Of a stretch of DNA of 64,000 nucleotides, positions 34,773 through 49,643 are shown piece by piece. This DNA is from Hexactinellida sp. DTS-2022 (lineage: Eukaryota; Porifera; Hexactinellida), in the NCBI GenBank assembly GCA_028753945.1, contig JAPNXP010000010.1:2607042-2671041 (forward strand), given 5' to 3'. The stretch's first letter is position 1. Each line of letters opens with the position of its first letter. The notes under the pieces are model-generated. The model searched no databases and was not told the origin of the DNA. It was given only the letters and a program-made list of their open reading frames with translations. Position numbers and translations under genes: made by a program.

Positions 34773-35816
34773 TCCTCAAATATAACTCATATTAAATAAG
34801 TTAAGCCTGTGACTGGTAAATTACACGTACTCAATTCAGTATGCTGCTATTTGGGACCCCAGTATGTCAAGTAATTAATTAATTCATTCATGTTATTTAC
34901 TAACCCAGGATTTTAACAGCATAGTAGTAAATTGTTTGTAAATAGTTGAATTACTTTGATAGTAATATTATGCTTATGTGATTGACGTAAGCTAAATACA
35001 TCACGAATAGAAATAAACTGATGGAAGCCAAACTGGATTAATCAAGTATGCAATTTCGGAAATAATGTAGGTGAGATTAAATCATCAAACCTCAATATGT
35101 GCAATGACGCAGCAATTGTAGGTTCCATTTTTGTTATTGCCTGGCTCAGATTAAATGCGAAAATTATAAAAATTTCTAGAGACATGCAACACATTCTGTT
35201 TTATAACGTGACAAAATTGTTTGACGATTGAATCAAAAATGTAAGAGCTGAATCCAAATTAGTTCCTACGTGACGTCACAATCCCATAAATCGGTATACG
35301 TGTGTCTCATTTCATGTTGTCTTGCTATCTAAAATTGTGGGCGAATCGGATAAAAACTGAAAGAGTTATTCCCAAATATGTGTGTTTCTGACGTCATAAT
35401 CCCGTTATTTCGCTTAGAAAACCAATAGATCGTTGTCGCAGTACAAAATTACCCCTATGCACAAATTTTCAGCTTTCTGGGACTCGTAGTCTTTCCAATT
35501 AATTCTGGACAAACACACACACACAAACAAACACAACAATTCCGCTTTTAATATACAGATAGATGTATTTAGCAATTTCTACTATAAGTACTAGAGATTA
35601 TCATAAGAGCTTGGGAAGTACTTGTACTTGTACTTAAGTATTTTCCTAATTTTTTCATTGTACTTGTACTTAATTAAGTACTTTAAGTTTACCTGTACTT
35701 GTACTTGTATTGTACTTGAATATCTGAAAAGTAGTAGTAGTACTTGTACTTAAGTACTTTCAAATGTACTTGAACCCAACCCTGATGATATTTTGAGGAA
35801 AAGGACGCGAACCGGG

Positions 35817-35916
35817 GGTAATTGTGTTGCGAAGAAATATACGAACGAACAAAGTTTGCGAAGCAACCTTTGTGAGTGATCCGTCGAGAAGCGACAGAAG
35901 GGAAGGGCTCGTAATA
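35817..35916 (-). repeat. GAGCCCTTCGG hairpin motif, copy 3 (reverse)
   Basis: In reverse orientation: ACGAGCCCTTCCCTTCTGTCG, GTCGCTTCTCGACGGATCAC, AAAGGTTGCTTCGCAAACTT and a degraded final part. It lies just outside the hAT element at 33109-35784. Confidence 0.7.
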
Positions 35917-36601
35917 TCTCGTACTAAACGCAAACAAATATGTATATATGGGCGCGGATAAGACCTGAATTCAAAGTAGGAATAACACCTAACTTTGAAG
36001 AGGAAAAACCAAAATGGCAAAAGTAGGCAAAAGTCGAAGTAGGAATAAGGCCTAAAAGCCCTGACGTAGGAAGAAGACCTAAATGGAATAAGAACTAAAG
36101 TGAAAAATGAATTTTTTTCACTTATATACATATGCCAATTTTACTAGATTTTTACCGTATCGCTTCGAGTTGAAATGCCACAAAGATTTTTAACAAATCG
36201 GGAAAAGACTTTGTCTGATAGGCCCGATAAATCACTCACCCCTTAAGTCACAACTCTGAACCTTTTGGAACATATACCTTTCTAGATTTTTTGTAAAAGA
36301 AGATAGCTTAACTCGCTGATCAATGCACTTACAAAGAAAATTTCCTCCGAAACATCGAGATTCTCTTATGGAAGGAGAGAAATTCCTCTTCACAGGAGAC
36401 ATCTAATTTCGTGAGGAAACTAATACACTGAATTTCACACATTAAACTAAACTATTGCTTACTGAGGAGTTAATGTAAGACTTGAGACAAGATTACTAAA
36501 CGAACGAACTATTTTACGATTATTCGAATATTCCTTCCTTTTGATTACTAAGCATTTTATTAAATTTTAGACTCAAAATACAGTGGAAAATAGTTGTTTC
36601 T
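35917..36601. other. Noncoding stretch
   Basis: No gene is supported. Around 35960-36095 several copies of AGGAATAA(GA)CCTAA, about 50 bp apart, suggest a weak tandem repeat. Confidence 0.4.
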
Positions 36602-36608
36602 TAATGAC

Positions 36609-37149
36609 CAGAGCCGTGCCACTATACAAACTGACCAGGTCAAACCTGGGCAAAATTTTTCCAGACCTGATCAAATCGAATTATATTGTTATGAGTAGTA
36701 TTAATTAAATACAGAAGAATTTACTTATCCACCGATCATCGGCGTTTGTATTAAATAACCTGGCTAGTTTCTACCTATGGTATTTTTTATACACATAAAA
36801 AACAATCGGTAGAAAGTAGCGAGGTTATTTAATACAAACGCTGATGATCGGTGGATAAGTAAACTCAATAAAGAATATACGTATAATGTACTGAAAAAAG
36901 TGGACTCCTTCTAAAATCTAGATATTAGGTCTATTTACTAAATACATATAATTAAATTGATTATAATATATCGCTTTGTTAGTTTTATAATTATTAGCTA
37001 TTCAATATTTGGCGCTGAATATATATTTCAGATCATTTATCAAATTTACTGTGCATTAATAATAGAATAATTTTTTACCATGGATAGCAATGATGCTTAC
37101 TCTAGTTAGGTTTGACTTGGGCAGGTATCAATGGGCTCACACGGCCCTG
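36609..37149. mobile_element. MITE with CAGRGCCGTGC tips, 541 bp
   Basis: Left tip CAGAGCCGTGCCACTATACA, right tip GGGCTCACACGGCCCTG, flanked by TAATGAC on both sides (36602-36608, 37150-37156). GACCAGGTCAAACCTGGGC lies near the left end, its reverse form near the right. A shorter copy in the opposite orientation is at 42145-42449. Confidence 0.82.
36720..36864. mobile_element. Nested foldback MITE, 145 bp
   Basis: Arms of about 60 bp: TTACTTATCCACCGATCATC at the left and its complement at the right, continuing through GTTTGTATTAAATAACCT on the left arm. It lies inside the preceding MITE and is younger. Confidence 0.88.
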
Positions 37150-37349
37150 TAATGACACAATAAATTAATCATAATTACAATGTGTTATAGTTAGCTACTA
37201 TTGCATTGGCTAGTTTAGGTAGGAATTGTGTTTACGATCTCTCGAATCTATACAAAACCATGTCCAAAAGTGTATCCGAATATCCCCAAGACACAACTGT
37301 ATACGTTATGCTACATCCGCCACTGGGGCAACCTTGTTGACTTATTCAG

Positions 37350-37739
37350 TTAAATGGTGAGGTGTGTTAAAGTGTTTTTCAACAGAACACGGTTCTTGAT
37401 ATGATCTGCTATATCACACATCCGTAATTTGACTATAAAATTTACAAAGATACTTCTCTTATTTTGTGTAGGCTCTTTTGTTGGGCGATATCGGCTCGGA
37501 CCACAAAAACATGTATATTTTTCAGAGTTTCTTCTATTGTACGAGGTTTTATTCATTGCAATATGGCACGAAATGGTATATGTGTGAACTATAGCTCGGG
37601 ATGTTTGATGAAAAGTTCCACTGGATTCTAGTTTAGCTCTTTTGAAACTTCCTGAATTTGTTAAAAATAACTGACAACTTTTAACTTTGTAATCAAGTTG
37701 AATGTTTTCAAGATGTTGTTTAAGTTGAAACGACTTCAT
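37350..37739 (-). pseudogene. hAT transposase N-terminal fragment (ZBED/SCAND3-like)
   Basis: MKSFQLKQHLEN followed by TYTISCHIAMNKTSYNRR and MCDIADHIKNRVL resembles the region after the BED finger in ZBED5/SCAND3-type hAT proteins (KxxxLKxHLE, then SYxVAxxIAKxKKPHxIGE, then DMAxDI). The match is partial and the catalytic core is absent. Confidence 0.5.
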
Positions 37740-38787
37740 GGAACTATTGGAAAGTTTTTAAACATAGAACATAGATTGACGAAACCACGAATAACGATAT
37801 ATTAAAGAATTACTCTATAAACTTCGTAAATAATTAATTTATCTTTACAATTATTGAATTTGGGTTCCCACAATATCGATAATGAATGTGACCAATATAG
37901 AACAAGTATTGGTTATAATTAGCAATGCTAATCCGTTGAGAATAGGAAATGGATCAAATATTACAGCAGATCCTACAATCCATCGAGCGACAAATAATTG
38001 AATATTTCTACAAAGAAAATGTATTAATTAATGTATTATTATAATTATTTGCTATTCTCAATAGAATACATTGGTGTACGCCTATTCGCAATATTGCTCT
38101 ATTAGCAAAATATTTCCACTACCCAAGCGACCATTAAATGTCAATTCAGTTTCCTTGATAGCAAGTTCACCTATTAGCAAGCAAATTTTCGCGAATTGCT
38201 ATTTACGCACACACCACTGTAGTTAACTTGGATCTAATTAATAGTAATTATATATTGTCCCGATATTGGACATGGTTTATACTAGAATGCAGCGGGTCTT
38301 AGATCCGATTCCGGCCAGAATTTACTTTTTGGTGGATCCAGGTTAAGCACTACCTGAACCATTCGTATTCATTTACATTTGTACTATAAATTAAATTTTA
38401 AATTTCAATGAAATAAATGACATCATAATTATCCCGAAAACTTTTAGACGACAAGTATTATATAAGTAGCTTATATTAAAGAATTCGAATCTGAGACTTG
38501 CCAATTTAAAGAACTGGCCGGACTTAGGTTGAATATGTAAAATTGGGAAGGTACATCGAATTAGAAAATTTATAAAATAATTTAGGACTGAACACGGAAC
38601 AAACTTGGGCGATGTGTCTCAGCCGTCACCAGTAGCTTAACGGTAATGGCGCCTAAAATTATAATCCCTGTGACATACTGGGAAAACCAGATACACGGGA
38701 TAAATTTCGTCAATAAACTTATTACCATATTTTGTGAACTTGCACTTAAATTTCGATTTACTAAGCCCATGCCTGTTACTGTGTCAC
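37740..38787. other. Noncoding stretch
   Basis: AT-rich, with no supported gene. A 62-codon minus-strand frame at 38582-38770 has no recognisable domain. Confidence 0.4.
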
Positions 38788-38795
38788 ATACAGAC

Positions 38796-39095
38796 CAGTG
38801 CTCGACAAAATGAAATTTAGATGGTGGCTAATTAAGCCACCACCTCATTTTTTCTGGTGGCTAAAGAATAATCAACGGCCGGTTTAACAAACCACTGAAG
38901 TCTTGACAAACTTCCGATGCCGTAAACAACACTAATATCCATAACCAATAATTCAACGAACAATGTTATCTACACAACATCAAATAATTTCACATTTAAT
39001 GGTGGATTAGTTAAGCCACCAAAGTTTAAATTTGGTGGCTTAAGAAAGATTTTTGGTGGCTAACGCCACCAAACCACCTAATTTGTCGAGCACTG
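38796..39095. mobile_element. hAT MITE, second copy of the CAGTGC...GACAAA family
   Basis: Tips CAGTGCTCGACAAA and TTTGTCGAGCACTG, perfect 8-bp duplications ATACAGAC (38788-38795, 39096-39103). Same length and layout as 4662-4960, including GGTGGCTTAA motifs in both arms. Confidence 0.93.
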
Positions 39096-39103
39096 ATACA
39101 GAC

Positions 39104-40849
39104 TGATACAGTACATACACAGCTGAACATAAAAATGCACAATGCGAGGAAATATATTTTTGTAGCATATAAAGTAATAGTCAACACACAGTAAGTTGCA
39201 GGTTGAGATAAGTTAACTTGATTTACTTTCTTTTACAAAGAAAACGTACCTTGTTATATGATCTAAATACCGTATTTACTCGAATAATCGTCCTTCTAAG
39301 GGGTTTAAAGTTAATCAAGCGAATAAATGCTAAATATACCTACAGATAGATTTAGCATTTCTCGTAATAGTATTAGACTAGTAATACTAGTAATAGTACT
39401 AGACTAGTGTTGCCGAGACTCCCGGAATCAGACCGAGTCTCCCGGAAATCAGCAAATTCAATCCGGGAGTTTTTAAAACACTAAAATGTTATAAATATAT
39501 TGTTGATGTCCAAATTCATGGATTTTGTAAACTGAGGTCGATTCTTATTAAGGAGATAGACCCGCCGATTTTCGACACCCGATGACCCCCAAATATTATT
39601 GTATTTTTGAACAGTACAAGTAATTCTAAGAAGGACGTAGATGCTCAGAATTTCAAAAATCGAAAAATTTGAATTAGATATTCATAGTCAAAGTTTAGCC
39701 TAATAGTGAATCCATACTAGTCATTCTAAATTCTAGCTATTAACTCTATTTGGCGCAAGTTCTATTACAGTGCAAGTGTAACTCTACTACATTAGTACAA
39801 GGGATTATGCCACACAGAATTTGCGATATCGATTTGATTCTTTTTTTCTATAGATTTTCAAATATTCACTCGATTTTATCAGAAATTTGGCATTATATAA
39901 TTATTAACTCTATAACTTTGTATTAAAGTTGAAAATCGACACGGCATAATCCCAAGAACAACTGACAAGGATCATTTTTGAGGGATAATTTTTTTCTCTA
40001 CGACTTATACTTTTTGAGATAAACATAAGAATACAAAGGTCACTCTCAGGAAATTCTAACGGAATGTATTTGTACAAAATGACGGTGATTTTGACCTTTG
40101 GTGACGTCAAAAAGGTTAAAAAAATGTCCGAATCAAATTTTTCTTTTGGATTTGGATAGATAGCATGTCAAAGTATAGTTAGGAAGGGTTAAACTAAATT
40201 TATCGTTTTTCATGAATTTACAATTATTTACCCCTCTATGGCCATATTATTCTATAAGAAGATGATTTTGACCTATAATGACGTCAAAAAGGTGAAAAAA
40301 ATGTCCGAATCGAATTTTTCTTTCGGATTTGGATAGAAACCATGTCAAGGTACAGCGAGAAGTATTTATCATAGATTATTTGGAACCAGCGTTTGATTGA
40401 CAAATCGGCGGGCCTATCTCCTTAAGGTGATACGGTACTCGATTACTAGTAAATCATTGAAATATTTCAATACTCCAAACTACCCTTTGACATGCTATCT
40501 ATCCAAATCATAAAGAAAAAATTTCATTCTTACATTTTTCTTACCTTTTTGACATCACTAAGGTAAAAATCTCCGTATTTTTGTGCAAGCAAATTCGGGA
40601 AAAGATCCTCCTGGAAATCAACTGAGTCGTGTTGGTAACCCTATACTAAACTCTATGATAAAATTTATTCCCGGATTTCCTACTACCTACTTAGATATAG
40701 ATATATAAGTAGGCAACTAGGAAATCCGGGAATAAATTAACTTAGAACAGTCAGAGTACCGCTTGTGGTGAGTTAGTTAACAGGTTAATGGCCTTTACAT
40801 ATCCTGAAATAGAAAATAGTAGCCTAGCTCAAATAATAGCCACCTGCGG
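39104..40849. other. Noncoding, with a repeated TGACGTCA-bearing block
   Basis: ACCGTATTTACTCGAATAAT at 39268-39287 is a MITE-like tip. A ~95-bp block (TTTTGACCT, TGACGTCAAAAAGG, ATGTCCGAATC, GGATTTGGATAGA, ATGTCAA) occurs at 40089-40185 and 40268-40357 in direct orientation and at 40488-40580 inverted. TGCCGAGACTCCCGG (39411) may be a terminal repeat. No gene is supported. Confidence 0.55.
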
Positions 40850-42144
40850 GCGTCTAAAAAAATCCAAAATTGCAGCCTGTGCCGACGCATGTTCCTTTGG
40901 TGGCACTATATTTTGATTGTGGTTTATTGATAGTGCCTCCAAAGGAATATGCTGTCGGCACAGGCTGCAATTTTGGATTTTTTTTACCAAGTCAATCAAC
41001 GCCTCAAGGCGTCAAGAACCATTGTTAATTGGACCTAGTCACAAGGAACGGTAGATAAATTTGAAGTTTGTTTCTTTCATAAACCATCTTGAGTTTAATG
41101 GCTTTCATTCATTATATATTGATAATAATCAATATTATTAGTTATTTATTTCAGCAATGTTATCCACGGTGAGTTGAGGAAATTCAACAAATTCCTTATT
41201 TAATTAATTTAATTTAATCCATTGTATAGTAATACTACAATTAAATAGAAGCCAGCTCGAATTCACAAGTTAAATCAATATATTTATCCCAAGTTGAAAC
41301 AATAGAAAAAGATTAAACAAGTCAAATCAATATAATTATTACAAGTTGAAACAATAGAATTAGATTTAACAGTTTTCCTGAAATTGAAGTGTGAGTAAAC
41401 AAAGAAATTTCAACCCCCACCAGTGGCATGAATTAAACCCATTATAAAAATTTGTCTTCCCCCATTAGACGCAGAATCTTATGGTGAATCCAATGGTGTA
41501 ATAAAAAGTGGGGGTTTAGTATAACATTTTTTGAGTTATGGACCAGAAAATCTTTGAAAGGTGTTAAAAATGTGTCCAAAATTTGTTAATCAAAAATCGT
41601 AACCCCAGGTGCAGATTAGACGGTAACACCGCACCTACTATATGCCAAGTTTTAGCACATCAAATATCAAGCTCTGGCCAGTGCACCGTCTACGGAGAAA
41701 AATGGAAATAAATCCAAAATTGCAGCCTGTGCCGACGCATGTTCCTTTGGTGGCACTATATTTTGTTGGTTGTTCATTGATAGTGCCTCCAAAGGAACAT
41801 GCTGTCGGCACAGGCTGCAATTTTTGATTTTTTTTTGCCAAGTCATCAACGCCCAGGGTGTCAAGAACCATTTGTTAATTGTTTCGAGTCACAAGGAACG
41901 GTAGATTAATTTGAAGTTTGTTTCTATAATAAACCATCTTGAGTTTAATGGCATTCATTTATTATGTATTGATAATAAATTATATTATTAGTTATTTATT
42001 TTAGCAATGTTATCCACGGTGAGTTGAGTAAAGTCAACAAATTTCATATATTATTTTAATTTTATTTAATCCATTGTATAGTAATACTGTTGCAGTGTAT
42101 ATGCACTTTTGGTGTACATGCATGTACACCAGTGCACATGCATG

Positions 42145-42449
42145 CAGGGCCGTGCGAGCCTTTTTATACCTGCCCAGGTCAAACCTAACTAGATTAAGCA
42201 TCATTGCTACCCATTGTAAAAATTTTTATAATATTAACTTCTTAAACTGTTAATATCATGGTTTCCTTCATTTGAGTTTCGCTAGAAAATTATACTAGTT
42301 TAAACTTTAAATATTATCTTAATATTTGTTTTGAAATTCAGCAAGTTAGTGAGAACCTGGTCATATGACCAGGTCACCTGGTCAGAACCTGGTCTGGAAA
42401 ATTCTGCCCAGGTTTGACCTGGTCAGTTTGTATTAGTGGCACGGCCCTG
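42145..42449. mobile_element. MITE with CAGGGCCGTGC tips, nested in the array
   Basis: Left tip CAGGGCCGTGCGAGCC, right tip GTGGCACGGCCCTG; shares subterminal GACCAGGTCAAACCTGGGCA with 36609-37149. It sits inside another element of GTGTACATGCATGTACACC repeats (about 42085-42560), whose tip TGTTGCAGTGTATATGCAC resembles that at 50031. The target duplication is obscured by these repeats. Confidence 0.75.
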
Positions 42450-42894
42450 GCATGTACACTGAAATGTTGGTGTACATGCATGTACACCGGTGTATATGCA
42501 CTTTATGGACTATATTGTCTACAAGTGTATATACACCAGTGTATTCGCACTTTTATCCATTTTTAATGTCAATGGGTGCTTATGAATTTAAACTAGTATA
42601 TTGTGAATTCCTGTGTATCTAAGTTATGATACAACATTGATTCTGAAATTGTACATATATTCCCTCGATGTAATATAGCTAGTATTATACATACGTATGT
42701 TATAATTATGACATACGGCGCGCGTAAATTACTTTGATAAAATTGCAATCGATTAGATTTTCACACATGCAATTGTAGGATGCATTGCTGGGAATATAAT
42801 TATAATTAACTTCAAAGAATTTGTGTTAATGAAATGAATTGCATTATTATAATTGTATCTTATCAATTAGAATCAAATGTTATACAGTCGAAAC

Positions 42895-43030
42895 CGGTTT
42901 ATTCTAAACAATTCATTTCATGGAAATAAAGTAAGAAAAATCCGATAGTTAGAATAAACCGATTGAAGATAAAACAAAATTGGAATTTCTTACACATTTA
43001 AAATAAATAGAAAACGATTAGTTACGAAGA
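42895..43030. mobile_element. Truncated pogo-like MITE
   Basis: TA then CAGTCGAAACCGGTTTATTC and AGTTAGAATAAACCGAT, matching the MITE at 23889-24080. It ends abruptly at the half-hairpin of the third array unit (GTGCCTCCAAAGG at 43036), so its right end was lost in the same rearrangement. Confidence 0.7.
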
Positions 43031-46000
43031 AACACCGTGCCTCCAAAGGAACATGCTGTCGGCACAGGCTGCAATTTTGGATTTTTTTTTTCGCCATGTC
43101 ATCATCACCATGAAGTGTTAAATTATTTCAGAAAGGTGTTTCAAAAGGCATCGACCCTTAGAGTGGTGGAAGTTTCCATTTAGTTCACTTCATTTTAGAG
43201 ATATTCAAGTTTGAGTAGAATATATTAGCTGATGACTCAGCATTTTTTATGTGAGTGTTGGGTCTTCACCCAACATCAACTAACCCATTTTAAATATCGA
43301 ATTAACAAAATTGTAAAACACATTTTTTAACGATGTCATCATCACCTCAAGGTGTCAAGACCCACTTGTATAGGTGGCACGTGCCATAAGGACCAATTCA
43401 TAAATTGAAAGTTTGTTTCTATCTTCTATGATCTCTGAGATTTATGATATTAATTAATTAGTATAAATAATTATTTATATTATTTATAATTTAACACCAA
43501 TTTCAATGTCAACTTATATTTATTAAGTTTAATTATTTTGTCGTAAATAATTAATTCATTAATTTGGCTATCAAATTTCAATTCCACACAATCGATAACC
43601 CCTAATAAACAAATTGGGAGCATCTATATAAGTCATATACTGACTGAATTAATTATAATTAATTACGTCAATGTATTAACTGGTGAAGAGTACTCTTGCA
43701 GAAGTAAATATAATCACATAATCTGTCGTTGTTATGAAATATATAATCTTTTTTTTCAATTGGAAATTAGAAGCCTACTCGATCTCACAAGTTGAATCAA
43801 TATAATAATAACGAGTTGAAACAATATAATTTGATTTAACACTTTTAATTGAACTGAAGTGTTAGTAAACAAATAAATTTAAACCCCCACTTGTGGCATG
43901 AATTAAACCCATTATAAAAAAATTACTTCTCCCATTAGACGCAGAATTTTATGGTGAACCAAATGTGAAATAAAATTTGGGGGTTTAGTAAAACATATTT
44001 TGAGTTATGGACCAGACAAATTTTGAAAGGTGTTAAAGATGTGTCAAAAATTTGTTAATCAAAAATCGTAACCCCAGGTGCAAATTAGACGTTAACTCCG
44101 AAACTACATGCCAAGTTTCAGGCCTTTATGTATATAGGTGTGGCCAGGGCACCGTCTACGGAGAAAAAAAATCCAAAATTGCAGCCTGTGCCGACGCATG
44201 TTCCTTTGGTGGCACTATATTTTGTTGGTGATTTATTGATAGTGCCTCCGAAGGAACATGCTGTCGGCGCAGGCTGCAATTTTTGATTTTTTTTCGCCAA
44301 GTCATCAACGCCCAAGGTGTGAAGAACCATTTGTTAATTGGTCCTTGTCACAAGGAACGGTAGATAAATTTTAAGTTTGTTTCTATCATAAACCATCTTG
44401 AGTTTAATGCCATTCATTCATTATGTATTGATAATAAATTATATTATCAGTTATTTATTTTAGCAATGTTATCCACGGTGAGTTGAGTAGAGTCAACAAA
44501 TTCCATATATTATATTATTTTATTTATTCCTTGTATAGTAATACTACAATTAAATAGAAGCCAGCTGGAATTTATAAGTTCAATCAATATAATTATCGCA
44601 AGTTGAATCAATAGAGTAAGATTTAACAAGTTAAATAAATATAATTATCACAAGTTGAAACAATAGAGTAGGATTTAACATGTTAAATCAATATAATTAT
44701 TACAAGTTGAAACAATAGAATTAGATTTAACAGTTTTACTGAATCTCAAGTGTGAGGAAACACAGGGGATTGGCACCCCAAATATGGCACAAACTAGGCT
44801 AAATTGAACATTAAGGAATTGCCAAAAGGTATAGAATTTAATTCTCTATCCGTACATGTAAATTTTATCAAGCTCAATATTAATTATTTCATGTTATGAG
44901 CCATAATTAGTTTAAATAGGTGTTAAAATTATTTGATAAATAATCGTAGCCCCAGGTGCAAATTAGACGGTCACTCCGAAGCTACATGCCAAGTTTCAGC
45001 CCTCAATGTATACAGGTGTGGCCAAGGCACCTGCTACGGAGAAAAAAAAAAAATCCAAAATTGCAGCTGTGCCGACGCATGTTCCTTTGGTGGCACTATA
45101 TTTTGTTGGTGGGTCATTGATAGTGCCTCCAAAAGAACATGCTGTCAGCACATCTGCAATTTTGGATTTTTTTCCGCCAAGTCATCAACGCCTCAAGGTG
45201 TCATGATCCATTTGTTAATTGATCCGAGCCACAAGGAGGGGAGATAAATTTGAAGTTTGTTTCTATCATAAACCATCTTGAGTTTAATGCCATTCATTCA
45301 TTATGTATTGATAATAAATTATATTATTAGTTATTTATTTTAGCAATGTTATCCATGGTTGGTTGAGTTGAGTCAACAAATTCCTTATATTATATTATTT
45401 TATTTAATCAATTGTATAGTAATACTAAAATTAAATAGAAGCCAGCTGGAATTTATAAGTTAAATCAATATAATTATCGCAAGTTGAATCACTAGCGTAG
45501 GATTTAACAAGTTAAATCAATATAATTATTACAAGTTGAAACAATAGAATTAGATTTAACACTTTACTGAAATTGAAGTGTCAGTAAACAAAGAAATTTC
45601 AACCCCAATTTATGGCAGAAATTGACCCCTTTATTGAAAAATTTCTTCTCCCATCAGACGCAGAATTTTATGGCGAATCCAAATGTGAAATAAAATTTTG
45701 GGGTTTAGTAAAACATTTTTTGAGTTATGGACCAGACAAATTTTGAAAGGTGTTAAAGATGTGTTAAGAATTTGTTAATACAAAATCGTAACCCCAGGTG
45801 CAAATTAGACGTCGACTCCGAATCTACATGCCAAGTTTCAGCCCTCTATGTATACAGGTGTGGCCAGGGCACCTGCTACGGAGAAATAATAATAATAATA
45901 AAAATAAAAATCCAAAATTGCACCCTGTGCCGACGCATGTTCCTTGGTGGCACTATATTTTGTTGGTGGTTTATTGATAGTGCCTCCAAAGGAACATGAT

Positions 46001-46773
46001 GTCGGCGCAGGCTGCAATTTTGGATTTTTTTCCGCCAAGTCATCAACGCCCAAGGTGTGAAGAACCATTTGTTAATTGGTCGTTGTCACAAGGAATGGTA
46101 GATTAATTTGAAGTTAGTTTCTATCATAAACCATCAAGAGTTTAATGCCATTCATTCATTATGTATTGATAATAAATTATATTATTAGTTATGTATTTTA
46201 GCAATGTTATCCACGGTGATTTGAGTTTAGTCAATAAATTCCTTATATTATTATATTTTATTTAATCCATTGTATAGTAATACTAGAATTAAATAGAAGC
46301 CAGCTGGTATTTATAAGTTGAATCAATTTAATTATCGCAAGTTGAAACAATAGTGAAAGATTTAACAAGTTAAATCAATATAATTATTACAAGTTTAAAC
46401 AATGGAATTAAATTTCACAGTTTTATTGAAATTGAAGTGTTGAGAAACAAAGGAATTTCAACTCCCATTTATGGCAGAAATTAAACCAATATTAACAAAT
46501 TTTCTTCTCCCATCAGACGCAGAATTTTATGGTGAATCCAAATATGAAATAAAAATTGGGGGTTTAGTAAAACATTTGTTGAGTTATGGACCAGACAAAT
46601 TTTGAAAGGTGTTAAAGATGTGTCAAAAATTTGTTAATACAAAATCGTAACCCCAGGTGCAAATTAGACGTCGACTCCGAATCTACATGCCAAGTTTCAG
46701 CCCTCTATGTATACAGGTGTGGCCAGGGCACCTGCTACGGAGAAATAATAATAATAATAAAAATAATAATAAT

Positions 46774-47210
46774 AAAGGCAGTGATTCTAATACTGGGCCA
46801 CTATACTATAGTATAGTCGGCACAGTAATAATAAAGGCAGTGATTCTAATACTGGGCCACTATACTATAGTATAGTCGGCACAGTAAAAATAAAATAAAT
46901 AAAATAAAGGAAGTGATTCTAATACTGGGCCACTATACTATAGTATAGTCGGCACAGTAATAAAGGCAGTGAATTCAATACTGGGCCACTATACTATAGT
47001 ATAGTCGGCACAGTAATAATAATAAAGGCAGTGATTCCAATACTGGGCCACTATACTATAGTATAGTCGACACAGTATTATTATAATAATAATATTAAAG
47101 GCAGTCATTTCAATACTGGGCCACTATACTAAAGTATAGTCAGCACAGTAAAAATAAAAGCAGTGATTTCAATACTGGGCCATTATACTAAAGTATAGTC
47201 GGCACAGTGA
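46774..47210. repeat. Seven-copy minisatellite with an 18-bp palindrome
   Basis: Each copy reads AAGGCAGTGATTCTAATAC, TGGGCCACTATACTATAGTA, TAGTCGGCACAGTA, with copies starting near 46774, 46832, 46906, 46961, 47023, 47096 and 47157. The centre ACTATACTATAGTATAGT is a perfect palindrome in the first five copies; the last two read ACTAAAGTATAGT. Spacers are AATAAT-rich and vary, giving 55-73-bp periods. It starts just after the last, cut-short unit of the 0.86-kb array. Confidence 0.92.
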
Positions 47211-47426
47211 AAATAGCATAGTTACGGCATCATTAACAATACTATATTTTAATTAACAAATTATTACTTTGAAATAATGAAATTGAAACCAAAGCAGTAA
47301 GGATTTAATAGATAAAGTGCAATATTATGCTGCTTGATTAAATTATTCTGTTATGGGCGAAAAGAATACACAATAAGGTAGATGAACTAATATTTTGCAA
47401 AAAAAATCTACATTCAAATTTGTAAT

Positions 47427-49643
<2,217 letters not shown>

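Larger units (their letters stand above)
33109..35784. mobile_element. hAT element, non-autonomous, 2.7 kb, with tandem array
   Basis: TIRs begin CAGGGTTGGGTTCAAGTAC and end in the complement; both ends continue into TACTTGTACTTAAGTAC repeats. Perfect 8-bp duplications ATGATATT lie at 33101-33108 and 35785-35792. No transposase is encoded. The interior holds two hairpin-motif copies (33450, 34648), a ~140-bp tandem array and a TTGTTTGTGTGTTTGTCC-type element near 35500. Similar ACTTGTACTT sequence at about 49560-49620 lies next to a hAT transposase fragment. Confidence 0.9.
40850..46745 (+). repeat. Tandem array of ~0.86-kb units, most with a hairpin
   Basis: Units start near 40850, 41587, 43036 (5'-truncated), 44065, 44933, 45785 and 46645 (cut short). 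A full unit runs: AATCGTAACCCCAGGTGCAA, TGCCAAGTTTCAG, TGTGGCCAGGGCACCTGCTA, a hairpin, CAAGTCATCAACGCC, AAGGTGTCAAGAACCATTTG, TTTATTTTAGCAATGTTATC, AGTTGAAACAATAGA repeats, then CATTAGACGCAGAATTTTAT and GGGTTTAGTAAAACATTT. The hairpin has arms of about 49 bp (AATCCAAAATTGCAGCCTGT... against its complement, roughly three differences) and a ~20-base loop; instances are at 40859-40985, 41709-41830, 44165-44290, 45050-45170 and 45905-46025. Insertions break the second unit. No protein is encoded. Confidence 0.85.

Noticed and set aside
33109-35784. LTR retrotransposon
   Set aside because: The matching ends are inverted rather than direct, start CAGGG and have 8-bp duplications, which fits hAT; no retroviral gene is present.
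41638-46068. Open frames of 60-104 codons in the tandem array as genes
   Set aside because: They occur on both strands over the hairpin, are not conserved in frame between units and follow from the repeat sequence.
46774-47210. CRISPR-like array
   Set aside because: Regular repeats with a palindrome, but the spacers are AATAAT filler rather than unique sequences, and the host is eukaryotic without cas genes.
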